Of a DNA stretch of 64,000 nt, positions 26,645 through 38,192 are shown piece by piece. The stretch is from the NCBI RefSeq assembly GCF_025397915.1, contig NZ_JALIDZ010000012.1, positions 119,902 through 183,901 of the forward strand. The letters are read 5' to 3'. Under the pieces are notes generated by a model, which was given only the letters and a program-made list of their open reading frames with translations, was not told where the DNA came from and did no database searches. How positions within the stretch are numbered: position 1 is the stretch's first letter; the number at the start of each line of letters is the position of its first letter. This DNA comes from Microbaculum marinisediminis (GTDB taxonomy: Bacteria; Pseudomonadota; Alphaproteobacteria; Rhizobiales; Tepidamorphaceae). The translations under genes and the position numbers were made by a program.

Positions 26645-27355
26645 ATGGTTAATTTCCTGGAAACAGCACCCGAGAATCGGACCGGAACGTCGGTGCCCGG
26701 AATCGAGTGGCAGGTCAGCGACGCCCCCGTCGCCTACGAGGACGCGCTGGCGCGTATGGAGGCGCGCGTCGCCGAGATCCATGCCGGCACCGCGCCGGAG
26801 CTCGTCTGGCTGCTCGAACATCCCCCGATCTACACCGCCGGGACGACGGCGTCCGACTCCGAGCTGACCGACCCGACGCGATTCCCGACGGTGCGCACCG
26901 GCCGCGGCGGCCGCTGGACCTATCACGGCCCCGGCCAGCGCATCGCCTACGTGATGCTCGATCTGAACCGGCGCGACCGCGACGTCCGCCGATTCGTCGC
27001 CGACCTGGAAGACTGGGTGATCCGCACGCTGTCCGACTTCGCCGTCGACGGCGAGATCCGCGAGGGCCGCGTCGGCGTCTGGGTCCGCCGCCCCGACAAA
27101 GGCCCTGGAATCGAAGAGAAAATCGCCGCGATCGGCATCCGCGTGCGCCGCTGGGTGTCGTTCCACGGCATCGCCATCAACGTCGAGCCGGACCTCTCGC
27201 ACTTCTCCGGAATCGTTCCGTGCGGCATCGCCGAGCACGGCGTCACCAGCCTCGCCGATCTCGGCCGCATCGTCTCCATGCCGGAGGTCGACATGTCGCT
27301 GCGTGCCCGCTTCGAGGACGTGTTCGGAAAGACCGTCAGCCCGAACGACGGATAG
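26645..27355 (+). CDS. lipB: Octanoyltransferase LipB
   Basis: 236-aa enzyme that moves octanoyl from acyl carrier protein to lipoyl domains, the first step of lipoate synthesis. Family motifs are complete: [32 protein letters not shown], catalytic K159 in [11 protein letters not shown] and catalytic C193 in SGIVPCGI. The product acts on pyruvate and 2-oxoglutarate dehydrogenases and the glycine cleavage system in the cytosol. It is divergent from the FliN-like gene with a 44-base gap, and its last 20 bases overlap the convergent acylphosphatase. Confidence 0.95.
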   Translation: MVNFLETAPENRTGTSVPGIEWQVSDAPVAYEDALARMEARVAEIHAGTAPELVWLLEHPPIYTAGTTASDSELTDPTRFPTVRTGRGGRWTYHGPGQRIAYVMLDLNRRDRDVRRFVADLEDWVIRTLSDFAVDGEIREGRVGVWVRRPDKGPGIEEKIAAIGIRVRRWVSFHGIAINVEPDLSHFSGIVPCGIAEHGVTSLADLGRIVSMPEVDMSLRARFEDVFGKTVSPNDG

Positions 27356-27629
27356 AAAACCCGTCCGGAACGACACCGCCTTCCGACATCACGGTCACAT
27401 TGGCGACGATCGCGGCGCGCGGGCCCTCCTCGCAGCGCCTCAGCATCGTCGCCACGGCGACCGGATCGCCCGAGAACACCGCTTCCACCGCCGCGCCGCG
27501 GCAGTTCTGCACCCAGCCCGAAAGCCCGAGGGCGCGCGCGTTCTCCGCCGTCCAGGCGCGGAAGTAGACGCCCTGCACCCTGCCCTCGATACGGACATGG
27601 ACGGTTCTCATCGGCTGCGCGTCGGTCAT
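27336..27629 (-). CDS. acyP: Acylphosphatase
   Basis: 97-aa acylphosphatase that hydrolyses carboxyl-phosphate bonds such as 1,3-bisphosphoglycerate or acetyl-phosphate. The signature [11 protein letters not shown] contains catalytic R24, and N42 in GWVQNCRG is the second catalytic residue. The start at 27629 ([12 protein letters not shown]) lacks a clear ribosome binding site; an alternative ATG at 27611 removes only six residues. The 3' end overlaps lipB by 20 bases on the opposite strand. Confidence 0.9.
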   Translation of the reverse strand: MTDAQPMRTVHVRIEGRVQGVYFRAWTAENARALGLSGWVQNCRGAAVEAVFSGDPVAVATMLRRCEEGPRAAIVANVTVMSEGGVVPDGFSIRRSG

Positions 27630-27781
27630 GAGACTAGGCGAGCAGGATAGGCGCAGCGGGTCAAGGGTGGAGGCCGCGCAGAATCGAGAGCGCCGCGCTG
27701 CGATTTCCACGGCATTGCCAAGCCTGCCCCGGCAATGACGGGATAACGGGTCCTGTGTGAATCCCTGCCCTGCGGCCCAGG

Positions 27782-27996
27782 ATTCCCGCTTTCGCGGGAA
27801 TGAGCGGGGATTGGGGGAACGGCTCGGCCACATTCAAAGGCCGTCATGCCCGGACGTGGTCCGGGCATCCATGACCATGACAGTCAATGGGGCAATCTCC
27901 GCCCGTGTTCATGGATTGCCGGGACGAGCCCGGCAATGACAGGAGGCGGGATATGCAGGCACAGACCCACCCGCTCATTCCCGCGAAAGCGGGAAT
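27782..27996. repeat. Cluster of four interspersed palindromes in a 398-base gap
   Basis: The gap 27630-28027 holds four perfect hairpins: ATTCCCGC-TTTC-GCGGGAAT (27782-27801), ATGCCCGGAC-GTG-GTCCGGGCAT (27846-27868), ATTGCCGGG-ACGAG-CCCGGCAAT (27915-27937) and ATTCCCGC-GAAA-GCGGGAAT (27977-27996). The first and last are inverted copies of each other, so the cluster as a whole is roughly symmetric. The repeats match those at 4641-4707 and 16595-16614. No gene is seen in the gap. Confidence 0.8.
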
Positions 27997-28027
27997 CCGG
28001 GCACTTCGCGACGGATAAATGCGTGGC

Positions 28028-29275
28028 CTATTCCGCCGCCCGCTTCCGCGTCCGCTTCGGTTTCACAAGCGCCCGCTCATCGTCCACGATGAAGTCGCGA
28101 ATGATCGGCACCGCGTCCCGCTCCCGCGACAGCAGCAGCTGGAACACCATGTTGGAGCCGTGCAGGAAGCCGAGCTCGACGGCGGAGAGATAGAACTCCC
28201 ACATGCGGCAGAAGCGCTCGTCGTAGAGCGCCTTGGCCGCCTCGCGGTTCTCCGCGAAGCGCTCCCGCCAGTGCCGGATCGTATAGTAGTAGTGCAGCCG
28301 CAGGATCTCGTTGTCGCAGGCCCAAAGCCCCACCCGTTCGAGCGAGGCGAACACCTCCGACAGGGCCGGCACGTAGCCGCCCGGGAAGATGTACTTGCGG
28401 ATGAACGGCCCGGTCGTGCCCGGCGGCGTCATGCGGCCGATGGCATGGATCATGGCGTAGCCGTCATCGGTCAGAAGGTCGCGCACCTTGCCGAAATACT
28501 CGTCGAAATAAGTGACGCCGACATGCTCCATCATGCCGACCGAGACGATGCGGTCGAACTTGCCGTCAAGCTCGCGGTAGTCGCGCTCGAAGAACGTCAC
28601 CTTGTCGCCGACGCCGGCCTCCTCGACGCGCTGACGCGAGATCTTGAGCTGTTCGGGCGAGACGTTGATCGCCGTCACCTGCGCCCCGCATTTGGCGAGC
28701 TGGATCGCCAGCGATCCCCAGCCCGAGCCGATCTCGGCGACCTTCATGCCGGGCTCGAGACGCAGCTTCGCGGCGATGTGGATGAGCTTGGCCCGCTGCG
28801 CCTCCTCCAGCGTCTCGTTGTCGGGATCGCGGAAATAGGCGCAGGAATAGTTGAGCCCCTCGTCGAGGAACAGCCGGTACATGTCCGTCGACAGGTCGTA
28901 GTGGTGGCGGGCATGTTCCGCGGCGGCGCCGAGCGGATTGGCCTGCTGCCACCGCTTCAGGCCGCGCCAGGCGCGGCGCAACAGCTTCTGCGAGCCGGCC
29001 GACGCCAGCCCCGACCGGTTGACCGAGAACAGCTCCAGGAACTGATGGACGTTCGAGCCGTCCTCGAAGGTCAGCGTGCCGTCCATGTAGGCTTCGGCGG
29101 CGATCAGCTCGGGATTAAAGGCAAGCTTGTGGTGCAGCGCCTTGTCGTGCAGGCGAACCGTGACCGTCGGTCCGTTCTCGCCCGAGCCGAACTCGTGCAA
29201 GGCCCCGGCGGCGTCGTAGAGCCGCATCCGACCGTTGCGCACGAATTTTCTCAACAGGCCCGACAACATCCGCAT
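28028..29275 (-). CDS. cfa: Cyclopropane-fatty-acyl-phospholipid synthase family methyltransferase
   Basis: 415-aa SAM-dependent enzyme that methylenates unsaturated phospholipid acyl chains at the membrane face. The N-terminal lipid-binding domain is followed by HHYDLSTDMYRLFLDEG, the SAM site VAEIGSGWGSLA (179-190), the SVGMMEHVG block and IRKYIFPGGYVP. GGAGAGGGGGA precedes the ATG at 29275, and TATAAC (29316-29311, minus strand) could be a -10 element. The tail ends in a basic KPKRTRKR patch. Several Cfa-like paralogues exist in Rhizobiales, so this may be a related methyltransferase with another lipid product. Confidence 0.87.
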   Translation of the reverse strand: MRMLSGLLRKFVRNGRMRLYDAAGALHEFGSGENGPTVTVRLHDKALHHKLAFNPELIAAEAYMDGTLTFEDGSNVHQFLELFSVNRSGLASAGSQKLLRRAWRGLKRWQQANPLGAAAEHARHHYDLSTDMYRLFLDEGLNYSCAYFRDPDNETLEEAQRAKLIHIAAKLRLEPGMKVAEIGSGWGSLAIQLAKCGAQVTAINVSPEQLKISRQRVEEAGVGDKVTFFERDYRELDGKFDRIVSVGMMEHVGVTYFDEYFGKVRDLLTDDGYAMIHAIGRMTPPGTTGPFIRKYIFPGGYVPALSEVFASLERVGLWACDNEILRLHYYYTIRHWRERFAENREAAKALYDERFCRMWEFYLSAVELGFLHGSNMVFQLLLSRERDAVPIIRDFIVDDERALVKPKRTRKRAAE

Positions 29276-29482
29276 GCCGTCCCCCTCTCCGCCAGTTGTA
29301 ACGCTGTCGCGTTATAGCGAACGCGCGACGTTTGGATAGCCGCGTTGTGGACCGGCAGTGCTTGCCCGCGGCAAGGCACACGTCACGGGCTGCCGGTGTC
29401 TAGCGCGGGCGGAAAGCCGAAATGCCGGATCGCGCGGCACCGACGAACCAGCCCGGGTCGGCCGAACGGACGGCCGGCGATC

Positions 29483-31495
29483 CTACTCGAATTCCATGAT
29501 CACCGCGTCGACGGCGAGGCTGTCGCCCTGGGCGGCGTGGACCTTGGAGACGGTCACGTCACGCTCCGCGCGCAGGACGTTCTCCATCTTCATCGCCTCG
29601 ACGATGGCGAGCGTCTCGCCGGCCTTGACCTCCTGGCCTTCGGCGACGGCGATCGACACGACCAGCCCCGGCATCGGGCAAAGCAGCAGCCTGGAGGTGT
29701 CCGGCGGCTCCTTGATCGGCATCAGGGCGGCGAGCTCGGCTTCCCTCTCGGTGAAGACATCGGCCTCGAGCGATACCCCGCTATGGGCGAGCGCGTAGCC
29801 GGTCAGCGTTGGCTTGACCTGTACCGAGACGCCCTCGCCGTCGATGGTTCCGCTCCACACCGGCTTGCCCGGCACCCAATGGGAATGGACGTGCACAGGC
29901 TTGTCGTCCCCGTCTTCAAGGAAGGCGATGGAATAGTCGGGCATCTCACCGGAAACGGACAGATGCACCTCGCGCCCGTCGAGACGGACGATGCGCCGGT
30001 TCGGGAACCGGTAGCCCTCGCGGTTGAGCTGGCCGGTGATGGCCCGCCGGCGGGTGTTGTAGAGATGATCGACGCAGGTCGCGACCGCGCAGATCACGCG
30101 TTCGGCATGGCCCGAAGGCGAGCGCGGCTGGAAACCGTCGGGATATTCCTCCGCGATGAAGGCCGTCGACAGGTTGCCGGAGATCCAGCGCGGGTGCTCC
30201 ATCAACGCCGACAGGAACGGAATGTTCTGCTGGATGCCCTCGATGTAGAAGGCGTCGAGTGCCCGGCTCATGTGCTCGATGGCGCTTTTGCGGTCCGGCC
30301 CGTGGGTCACCAGCTTGGCGATCATCGGGTCGTAGAACATCGAGATCTCGCCGCCTTCGTAGACGCCGGTGTCGTTGCGGATCGTCAGACCGTCATCGTC
30401 GGTGCCCTCCATCGGCGGCTGATAGCGCACCAGGCGGCCCGTCGAGGGCAGGAAGTTGCGGAACGGGTCCTCCGCGTAGACGCGGGACTCGATCGCCCAG
30501 CCGTTGAGCTTGATGTCGTCCTGGCCGAACGGCAGTTTCTCGCCCGCCGCGACCCGGATCATCTGCTCGACCAGATCGATGCCCGTGATCATCTCGGTCA
30601 CGGGATGTTCGACCTGCAGGCGGGTGTTCATCTCCAGGAAGTAGAAGGACTTGTCCTGGCCGGCGACGAACTCGACGGTTCCCGCGGAGAAGTAGTCCAC
30701 CGCCTTGGCCAGCGCGACCGCCTGCTCGCCCATCGCCTTGCGGGTCTTCTCGTCGAGAAGCGGGCTCGGTGCCTCCTCGACCACCTTCTGGTTGCGCCGC
30801 TGGATCGAGCATTCGCGCTCGCCCAGATAGACGACGTTGCCGTGCTTGTCGCCGATCAGCTGGATCTCGACGTGGCGCGGGTTCTCGATGAATTTCTCGA
30901 TGAACACGCGGTCGTCGCCGAACGAGGACTTCGCCTCGGATTTCGCGCGGGTGAAGCCTTCGGCCACCTCGTCGGCCGAATAGGCGACGCGCATGCCCTT
31001 GCCGCCACCGCCTGCCGACGCCTTGATCATCACCGGATAGCCGATCTCGTCGGCGATCCTGACGGCTTCCTTCTCGTCCTCGATCACACCGAGATAGCCC
31101 GGCACGGTCGAAACACCGGCGGCGTCGGCGGCCTTCTTGGATTCGATCTTGTCGCCCATCGCCTCGATGGCGCCGACCGGCGGGCCGATGAAGGCGATGC
31201 CGGCCTTGTCCAGCGCCTCGGCGAACTTCGAATTCTCCGACAGAAAGCCGTAGCCCGGATGCACCGCTTCCGCGCCCGTCTGCCGACAGGCGTCGAGGAT
31301 CTTGTCGATGATCAGATAGGACTCCGCGGCCGGCGGCGGGCCGATATGCACCGCCTCGTCGGCCATCTCGACGTGCAGCGCGTCCTTGTCGGCATCCGAA
31401 TAAACCGCGACGGTCGCGATGCCCATCTTCCGGGCGGTCTTGATAACCCGGCAGGCGATCTCGCCGCGGTTGGCGATCAGGATCTTGGAGAACAT
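29483..31495 (-). CDS. pccA: Propionyl-CoA carboxylase alpha (biotin) subunit
   Basis: 670-aa biotin carboxylase plus biotin carrier protein. Order: biotin carboxylase (1-450) with ILIANRGEIACRV, the ATP site SAGGGGKGMRV and EMNTRLQVEHPVTEM; a linking BT domain (about 450-590) typical of PccA; and a biotinyl domain with the biotin lysine K636 in AMKM. Length and BT domain fit PccA. MccA has a similar layout, so confusion is possible, but pccB lies 4 kb away while mccB is 23 kb away. It makes methylmalonyl-CoA from propionyl-CoA in the cytosol. Confidence 0.88.
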   Translation of the reverse strand: MFSKILIANRGEIACRVIKTARKMGIATVAVYSDADKDALHVEMADEAVHIGPPPAAESYLIIDKILDACRQTGAEAVHPGYGFLSENSKFAEALDKAGIAFIGPPVGAIEAMGDKIESKKAADAAGVSTVPGYLGVIEDEKEAVRIADEIGYPVMIKASAGGGGKGMRVAYSADEVAEGFTRAKSEAKSSFGDDRVFIEKFIENPRHVEIQLIGDKHGNVVYLGERECSIQRRNQKVVEEAPSPLLDEKTRKAMGEQAVALAKAVDYFSAGTVEFVAGQDKSFYFLEMNTRLQVEHPVTEMITGIDLVEQMIRVAAGEKLPFGQDDIKLNGWAIESRVYAEDPFRNFLPSTGRLVRYQPPMEGTDDDGLTIRNDTGVYEGGEISMFYDPMIAKLVTHGPDRKSAIEHMSRALDAFYIEGIQQNIPFLSALMEHPRWISGNLSTAFIAEEYPDGFQPRSPSGHAERVICAVATCVDHLYNTRRRAITGQLNREGYRFPNRRIVRLDGREVHLSVSGEMPDYSIAFLEDGDDKPVHVHSHWVPGKPVWSGTIDGEGVSVQVKPTLTGYALAHSGVSLEADVFTEREAELAALMPIKEPPDTSRLLLCPMPGLVVSIAVAEGQEVKAGETLAIVEAMKMENVLRAERDVTVSKVHAAQGDSLAVDAVIMEFE

Positions 31496-31591
31496 CTTCT
31501 GTGGGAGTCCCTCGGATTTGCGTGGTCCGGCCGCGCGCTAGTCTGTATGGCCCCCGTCTTTTAATCGTGCCGGGCGCGCCCGTAAATGCTC

Positions 31592-32875
31592 CTAACCGGG
31601 TATCAGGCCCGGCTGGAGGCCGCTGATCCAGTAGACCGCGACAGCAACACCCACCGCCAGGGCCATCGCGGCGGCGAAACGCACGGAAAATGCCCGTGTT
31701 CCGGCAATCGCTCCCATTACCGCCTTGGAGAAGGAGTTGGAGAAGCTGACGACCAGGATGGCCAGCACGGCGGTATCCATCGGCATTTCCCCGCCCGCGT
31801 GCCGGGACATCGACAGCGTGATCGCGTCGACATCGGCCAGTCCGGCCGCCGCAGCAAGCCAGACCGCGCTGTCGGGTCCGAACCACGCCCGCAGGGCCGC
31901 CGCCAGCAGCATGACGATGCCCAGCAGCGCGGCGAACCGCAGAACGAAGCGCAGATCGAAGGGATTGCCGAGATCCGGAGAGGCGTCCGCGTCGTGCGGA
32001 TCGATCTGATGATTGGCGAGCACGAGCCCGATGCCGCCGGATACCAGGGCTGCGGCGACCATCGGCATCACAAGCTCCGCGAACAGCGCCGGTTGGATCA
32101 CCGTCGCAACACCCAGGATACGCAGGAACATCACCGCGCCGGCCACCGCCGCTCCGCCGGCCAGCAGCGCGCTTCGACCGCCGTCGTCACTGGAGCGCCG
32201 CGCCAGGTCGAGCGTCACCGCGGTGGAGGCGACCAGTCCTCCCGCCGCGCCCGCGATCAGCACGCCGCGCTTCTCGCCGACCATGCGGATCACCACGTAG
32301 CCCGCGAACGAAACGGCAGCGATGAGCACCGCCATCAGCCAGATCTCGTAAGGGTTCAGCGCCTGGAACGGCCCGTAGCCGCGGTCGGGCAGGATCGGCA
32401 GTGCCACGAAGGTCATGGCCAGCAAAACGACGGCCGAGCGGATCTCCGGCCAGGTCAGGCGGTTCAGCCAGCCGTGCAGCATGCTCTTGAACGCCAGAAG
32501 GGTGGCGGTCGCGACCCCGCCAGCGGCGGCTACCGTCATGTTGCCGAGAACAGCATAGGCGCCGAGCACGAAGACCAGCATGGCGGCGACCACCGCGGTG
32601 ACGCTGTAATCGTTCTCCGCCTGCCCCTCACGCCACTTGTAGGCGGCGAAGACGGCGCTGAAGGCGACGAAGATCAGGCCGACCGCGATTTCGCTGATTT
32701 CCCGTCCGATCAGCCCTGCGATCCCGCCGAGAAGACCGCTCAGCGCGAAGGTCCTCAGGCCCGCCGTCCGGCTGCCCTCCGCGCCGGCGCGCTCCTTCCA
32801 GCCGCGCTCGACGCCGACGAGGAAGCCGATCGCGAGTGCAAGGCCCAGACGCTGGAAAAGTTCGAAAAGATCCAT
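31592..32875 (-). CDS. MgtC/SapB family membrane protein with DUF4010 domain
   Basis: 427-aa integral membrane protein with about 12 hydrophobic spans. The first third has the MgtC/SapB motif [18 protein letters not shown]; the rest matches the DUF4010 architecture with repeated [19 protein letters not shown] and [18 protein letters not shown]. Transport or Mg2+/stress roles have been suggested for MgtC relatives, but function here is unknown. I use the ATG at 32875 ([11 protein letters not shown]) with GGAA seven bases upstream; the open frame before it lacks hydrophobic or conserved features. It is divergent from rimO. Confidence 0.82.
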   Translation of the reverse strand: MDLFELFQRLGLALAIGFLVGVERGWKERAGAEGSRTAGLRTFALSGLLGGIAGLIGREISEIAVGLIFVAFSAVFAAYKWREGQAENDYSVTAVVAAMLVFVLGAYAVLGNMTVAAAGGVATATLLAFKSMLHGWLNRLTWPEIRSAVVLLAMTFVALPILPDRGYGPFQALNPYEIWLMAVLIAAVSFAGYVVIRMVGEKRGVLIAGAAGGLVASTAVTLDLARRSSDDGGRSALLAGGAAVAGAVMFLRILGVATVIQPALFAELVMPMVAAALVSGGIGLVLANHQIDPHDADASPDLGNPFDLRFVLRFAALLGIVMLLAAALRAWFGPDSAVWLAAAAGLADVDAITLSMSRHAGGEMPMDTAVLAILVVSFSNSFSKAVMGAIAGTRAFSVRFAAAMALAVGVAVAVYWISGLQPGLIPG

Positions 32876-33017
32876 ATCTGTTCCGAAACCGTTTTGGCGG
32901 ATCATAATCTCAGATCGCCGGGCGGTCAGTGATATTGAGCGATTTGCCGGAAACACTGGTTCCCGAGCCATGGATTGGTGTAGGCAAAGCGCCTTCAACT
33001 CAATTGGACGCCAATTC

Positions 33018-34334
33018 ATGCCCAACGACACCCCGACCGTCGGCATCGTCAGCCTCGGCTGCCCCAAGGCACTGGTCGATTCGGAGCGCATCCTGACCAA
33101 ACTGCGCTCGCAAGGCTACGCCGTCTCGCCCGACTACGACGGCGCCGACGTCGTCATCGTCAACACCTGCGGCTTCCTCGATTCCGCCAAGGAGGAATCG
33201 CTGGAAGCGATCGGCGAAGCGATCGCCGAGAACGGCAGGGTGATCGTCACCGGCTGCTTGGGCGTCGAGGAATCCCGTATCCGCGATCAGTTCCCGGACG
33301 TCCTGTCCGTCACCGGCCCGCACCAGTACGAGGCGGTCGTCGGCGCGGTGAACGAGGCGGTGCCCCCCAGGCACGATCCCTTCGTCGACCTCGTTCCGCC
33401 GGAAGGGCTTCGCCTGACCCCGCGCCACTACGCGTATCTTAAGATTTCCGAGGGCTGCAACAACCGCTGCACCTTCTGCATCATCCCGCAGATCCGCGGC
33501 GACCTGGTCTCGCGCCCGGCCGACCGCGTGCTGATGGAAGCCGAGAAGCTGGTCAAGGCCGGCGTGAAGGAGCTGCTGGTGATCAGCCAGGACACCTCGG
33601 CCTACGGCGTGGACCTAAAGTACGAAGAGAGAAAATACAAGGAACGCACTGTAAAGACGAGATTTTTCGACCTATCAAAGGAATTGGGCGAACTCGGCGT
33701 CTGGGTCCGGATGCACTACGTGTATCCCTATCCGCACGTCGACGAGGTGATCCCGCTGATGGCCGACGGCAAGGTGCTGCCCTACCTCGATATCCCCTTC
33801 CAGCACGCCAGCCCGAACGTGCTGAAGGCGATGCGGCGCCCGGCCCACGCCGAGAAGACGCTAGAGCGCATCCGCCGCTGGCGCGACATCTGCCCGGACC
33901 TCGCCATCCGCTCGACCTTCATCGTCGGCTTTCCGGGAGAGACGGACGAGGATTTCGAGAGCCTGCTCGACTTCGTCGCGGACGCGGATATCGATCGCGT
34001 CGGCTGTTTCCGCTACGAGCCGGTCGAGGGCGCGAAGTCGAACGAACTGCCCGGCGCGGTGCCCGACGACGTCACCGAGGAGCGCTGGGCGGCGCTGATG
34101 GAAGCGGCGCAGGAGGTGAGCGCCGCGCGACTTCAAACCAAGGTCGGCCGCGAGATCGACGTCATCATCGATTCAGTCGACGGCGACGGCGCCACCGGCC
34201 GCACGGTCTGGGACGCACCGGAAATCGACGGCTCGGTCTTCATCCCGCACGAGGATGACCTCACACCCGGCGACATCGTCCGCGCACGGGTGGTGAAGGC
34301 CAGCGAATACGACCTGGAAGCCGATCTGGCGTGA
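33018..34334 (+). CDS. rimO: Ribosomal protein S12 methylthiotransferase RimO
   Basis: 438-aa radical-SAM methylthiotransferase that modifies an aspartate of ribosomal protein S12. N-terminal cluster cysteines are C15, C51 and C80 ([22 protein letters not shown]); the radical-[11 protein letters not shown] gives C147, C151 and C154; a TRAM domain closes the protein. The ATG at 33018 gives the usual [14 protein letters not shown] start. Codons for about residues 199-225 (33612-33690) are strikingly AT-rich (AAA, AGA, CTA, GTA, TTT, TTG) compared with the rest of the gene, while the reading frame is intact. Confidence 0.96.
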   Translation: MPNDTPTVGIVSLGCPKALVDSERILTKLRSQGYAVSPDYDGADVVIVNTCGFLDSAKEESLEAIGEAIAENGRVIVTGCLGVEESRIRDQFPDVLSVTGPHQYEAVVGAVNEAVPPRHDPFVDLVPPEGLRLTPRHYAYLKISEGCNNRCTFCIIPQIRGDLVSRPADRVLMEAEKLVKAGVKELLVISQDTSAYGVDLKYEERKYKERTVKTRFFDLSKELGELGVWVRMHYVYPYPHVDEVIPLMADGKVLPYLDIPFQHASPNVLKAMRRPAHAEKTLERIRRWRDICPDLAIRSTFIVGFPGETDEDFESLLDFVADADIDRVGCFRYEPVEGAKSNELPGAVPDDVTEERWAALMEAAQEVSAARLQTKVGREIDVIIDSVDGDGATGRTVWDAPEIDGSVFIPHEDDLTPGDIVRARVVKASEYDLEADLA

Positions 34335-34418
34335 CCATCCACCGCCCCCCGTCGGCAAGCTTTTGATGCCGTGATCGGCTAGGGTCGCCTCCGATTCGCG
34401 GATATGGAGGCGGAATTG

Positions 34419-35255
34419 ATGGAAACCGTATCGACCAATCGGGCGTTCGAGGGCGTTCAGGGCGTCTACCGACACGAATCCGCGACCTGCGGCTGCCCGA
34501 TGACCTTCGCCGTCTACGTGCCGCCACAGGCCAAGGACGGCCCCTGCCCGGTCCTCTGGTACCTGTCCGGCCTCACCTGCACCCACGCCAACGTGATGGA
34601 GAAGGGCGAGTACCGGAAGGCCGCGGCCGAGCATGGCGTCATCATCGTCTGCCCCGACACCTCGCCGCGCGGAGAGACGATCGCCAACGACGAAGCCTAC
34701 GACCTCGGTCAGGGCGCCGGCTTCTACGTCGATGCGACCGAGGCCCCGTGGGCGCCGCATTTCAAGATGTACAGCTATGTCACCGAGGAATTGCCGGCGC
34801 TGATCGCGGCAAACTTTCCGGCGGACATGAACCGGCAGGCGATCTTCGGCCATTCCATGGGCGGCCACGGCGCCCTCACGGTCGCGCTGAAGAACCCGGG
34901 AACCTATCGCTCGGTCTCCGCCTTCGCCCCGATCACCAATCCGATCGCCGTCCCCTGGGGCCAGAAGGCGCTTGCCGCCTATCTCGGGCCCGATCAGTCA
35001 GCCTGGCGCGCCTATGACGCCACCGCCCTCGTTGAGGACGGCAGCAAAGTTCCGGAAATCCTTGTCGATCAAGGAGATACGGACAATTTCCTCAGCCAGC
35101 AGCTCGATCCGGCAGCCTTCAAGACGGCCTGCGAGACCGCCGGCATCGCCCTCACGCTCAACATGCGGCCGGGCTACGACCACTCGTACTATTTCATCTC
35201 GACCTTCATGGCCGACCACATCGCCTGGCACGCGGAGCGTCTGACCAAGGGCTGA
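34419..35255 (+). CDS. fghA: S-formylglutathione hydrolase
   Basis: 278-aa esterase-D family enzyme that hydrolyses S-formylglutathione in glutathione-dependent formaldehyde detoxification. The nucleophile is S146 in GHSMGGHGA; aspartate in DQGDTDNFL and histidine in YDHSYYF complete the triad; WYLSGLTCT is the oxyanion region. The ATG at 34419 has GGAGG at 8 bases, better than the in-frame ATG at 34404. The partner S-(hydroxymethyl)glutathione dehydrogenase gene is not nearby. It converges on pccB. Confidence 0.94.
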   Translation: METVSTNRAFEGVQGVYRHESATCGCPMTFAVYVPPQAKDGPCPVLWYLSGLTCTHANVMEKGEYRKAAAEHGVIIVCPDTSPRGETIANDEAYDLGQGAGFYVDATEAPWAPHFKMYSYVTEELPALIAANFPADMNRQAIFGHSMGGHGALTVALKNPGTYRSVSAFAPITNPIAVPWGQKALAAYLGPDQSAWRAYDATALVEDGSKVPEILVDQGDTDNFLSQQLDPAAFKTACETAGIALTLNMRPGYDHSYYFISTFMADHIAWHAERLTKG

Positions 35256-35276
35256 TCGGCCCACAACATCCCGCCG

Positions 35277-36809
<1,533 letters not shown>

Positions 36810-36987
36810 GACTGGACGGATCCCGTTTCGTTTTCTCGGGATGGGTCAATAGCATGGGTATCGGCCGACGGGGAGTCGGCAAAGTCCCGTCAATTTTCCG
36901 GGCTACACCTTGCCGTGCAGAGCGGGCGGACCGATATATTCAGGTTCACGAATATGAAATGCCACCACCCGCGAAAGGAGCACACTC

Positions 36988-37398
36988 ATGAGCGACTACC
37001 ACTTCTCCCGCGCCGTCGACATGTCCTTCGAGGACGCGATAGCCGCCGTCACGGCCTCGCTTGCCCGGCACGGCTTCGGCGTGCTCACCGAGATCGACGT
37101 GACCGCGACGCTCAAGAAGAAGCTCGATGCCGACTTCAAGCCCTATCGTATTCTGGGCGCCTGCAGCCCGTCGCACGCCTACAGAGCGCTCCAGGCCGAA
37201 GACAAGATCGGCACCATGTTGCCCTGCAATGTCATCGTCCAGCAGCACACCGACGGCACGGTGGAGGTTTCGGCGATCGATCCCATCGCCTCGATGCAGG
37301 CGATCGAGAACCCGGCGCTCGGCGAGGTGGCTGTCGAGGTGCAGGCGAAGCTGCGCGAGGTGATCGACGATATCGAAAGCGCCGCCGCAGCGGCCTGA
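36988..37398 (+). CDS. DUF302 domain protein
   Basis: 136-aa cytosolic protein of the DUF302 family, function unknown. The conserved core FGVLTEIDVTATLKKKL and YRILGACSPSHAYRALQAE, then GTMLPCNVIVQQ, is intact. AAAGGAG precedes the ATG by eight bases. It is divergent from pccB and converges on ATP12. The two cysteines C59 and C80 could bind a metal or form a redox pair; that is inference. Confidence 0.88.
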   Translation: MSDYHFSRAVDMSFEDAIAAVTASLARHGFGVLTEIDVTATLKKKLDADFKPYRILGACSPSHAYRALQAEDKIGTMLPCNVIVQQHTDGTVEVSAIDPIASMQAIENPALGEVAVEVQAKLREVIDDIESAAAAA

Positions 37399-37436
37399 TC
37401 GCCGGTCCGATCTCCAGCCTGATCGTCCGACAGTGG

Positions 37437-38192
37437 CTACGGCCGCCGTGCCAGGCGCGCGGCGGCCTCCAGCTCGCGCCAGTTGCGGCCGCGCCGCTTC
37501 ATCGCCTCCTCGTCCTCGCCCCACTGGCTGATCTGCCAGTCCTCGTCGACAAGGGAGGCGGCCCACGCCTCTTCCGGCGACAGGCGCCCGTGAACCACCG
37601 CGAGCGCGATCACCAGCGATCCCGTCAGCGACGTCATCACGTGCACGCCGGTCAGCGTGAATGCGTCGAATTCCGCCAGGTGCGCCAGCGCCGCGTCCAG
37701 CGTCTCGGGCGGCTGGGCGACATGGATCACCCCGGCGGCCAGGTTGAACTTCAGTCCAAGATCGCTCCTCGCCCACTCGACGAGCGGGTCCCAGACCTCG
37801 GTCTGTCGGGCGACCAGCCCTTCCGGATCTTCAGCGCGGTAGCACAGCAGATCGCTCTCCGCGAAGCGGGCCGCATCCTGCGCCACGGCTTCCATCGTCT
37901 CCGCAACGCCATCGATCGCCGTGTTGACGAGCCGGGTCATCGGCATCGCGGCCGGATCGATGACATCTTCGACCGCGTCCCATTCCGCTGCGATCGCCTC
38001 GGCAAGCGCACGGTCCGGCAGAACCGGAAGGCGCTTCTTGGGCGTGCGCAGCGGCCGCTCGTCGAGGCGAACGAACCAGCCGCCCTCGCCTTCGGCGACA
38101 TCGGCGGTCTTGTAGAAACGCTTCGGCAGGGCCGCGCGCGCGGCCTCCTGCGCCTTTGCCATAGAGTTGTCTTGCACGGTCTCGTCGCTCAT
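37437..38192 (-). CDS. ATP12 chaperone family protein
   Basis: 251-aa member of the ATP12 family, needed in mitochondria and alphaproteobacteria for assembly of the F1 ATPase alpha/beta subunits. The core runs FVRLDERPLRTPKKRLPVLP, then MPMTRLVNTAID, LLCYRA and the C-terminal WAASLVDEDWQISQWGEDEEA, all typical. The ATG at 38192 overlaps the HAD stop as ATGA. It ends the probable crcB-rluC-DMT-HAD-ATP12 unit, a familiar gene order in Rhizobiales. Confidence 0.92.
   Translation of the reverse strand: MSDETVQDNSMAKAQEAARAALPKRFYKTADVAEGEGGWFVRLDERPLRTPKKRLPVLPDRALAEAIAAEWDAVEDVIDPAAMPMTRLVNTAIDGVAETMEAVAQDAARFAESDLLCYRAEDPEGLVARQTEVWDPLVEWARSDLGLKFNLAAGVIHVAQPPETLDAALAHLAEFDAFTLTGVHVMTSLTGSLVIALAVVHGRLSPEEAWAASLVDEDWQISQWGEDEEAMKRRGRNWRELEAAARLARRP

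Noticed and set aside
29483..31495. The biotin carboxylase as MccA rather than PccA
   Set aside because: Length, the linker domain and the nearer position of pccB favour PccA, although a shared role with MccB cannot be excluded by reading.
29345..31564. 739-codon open frame opposite pccA
   Set aside because: The pccA frame has all carboxylase and biotin motifs; the opposite frame reads as His/Asp/Arg-rich noise.
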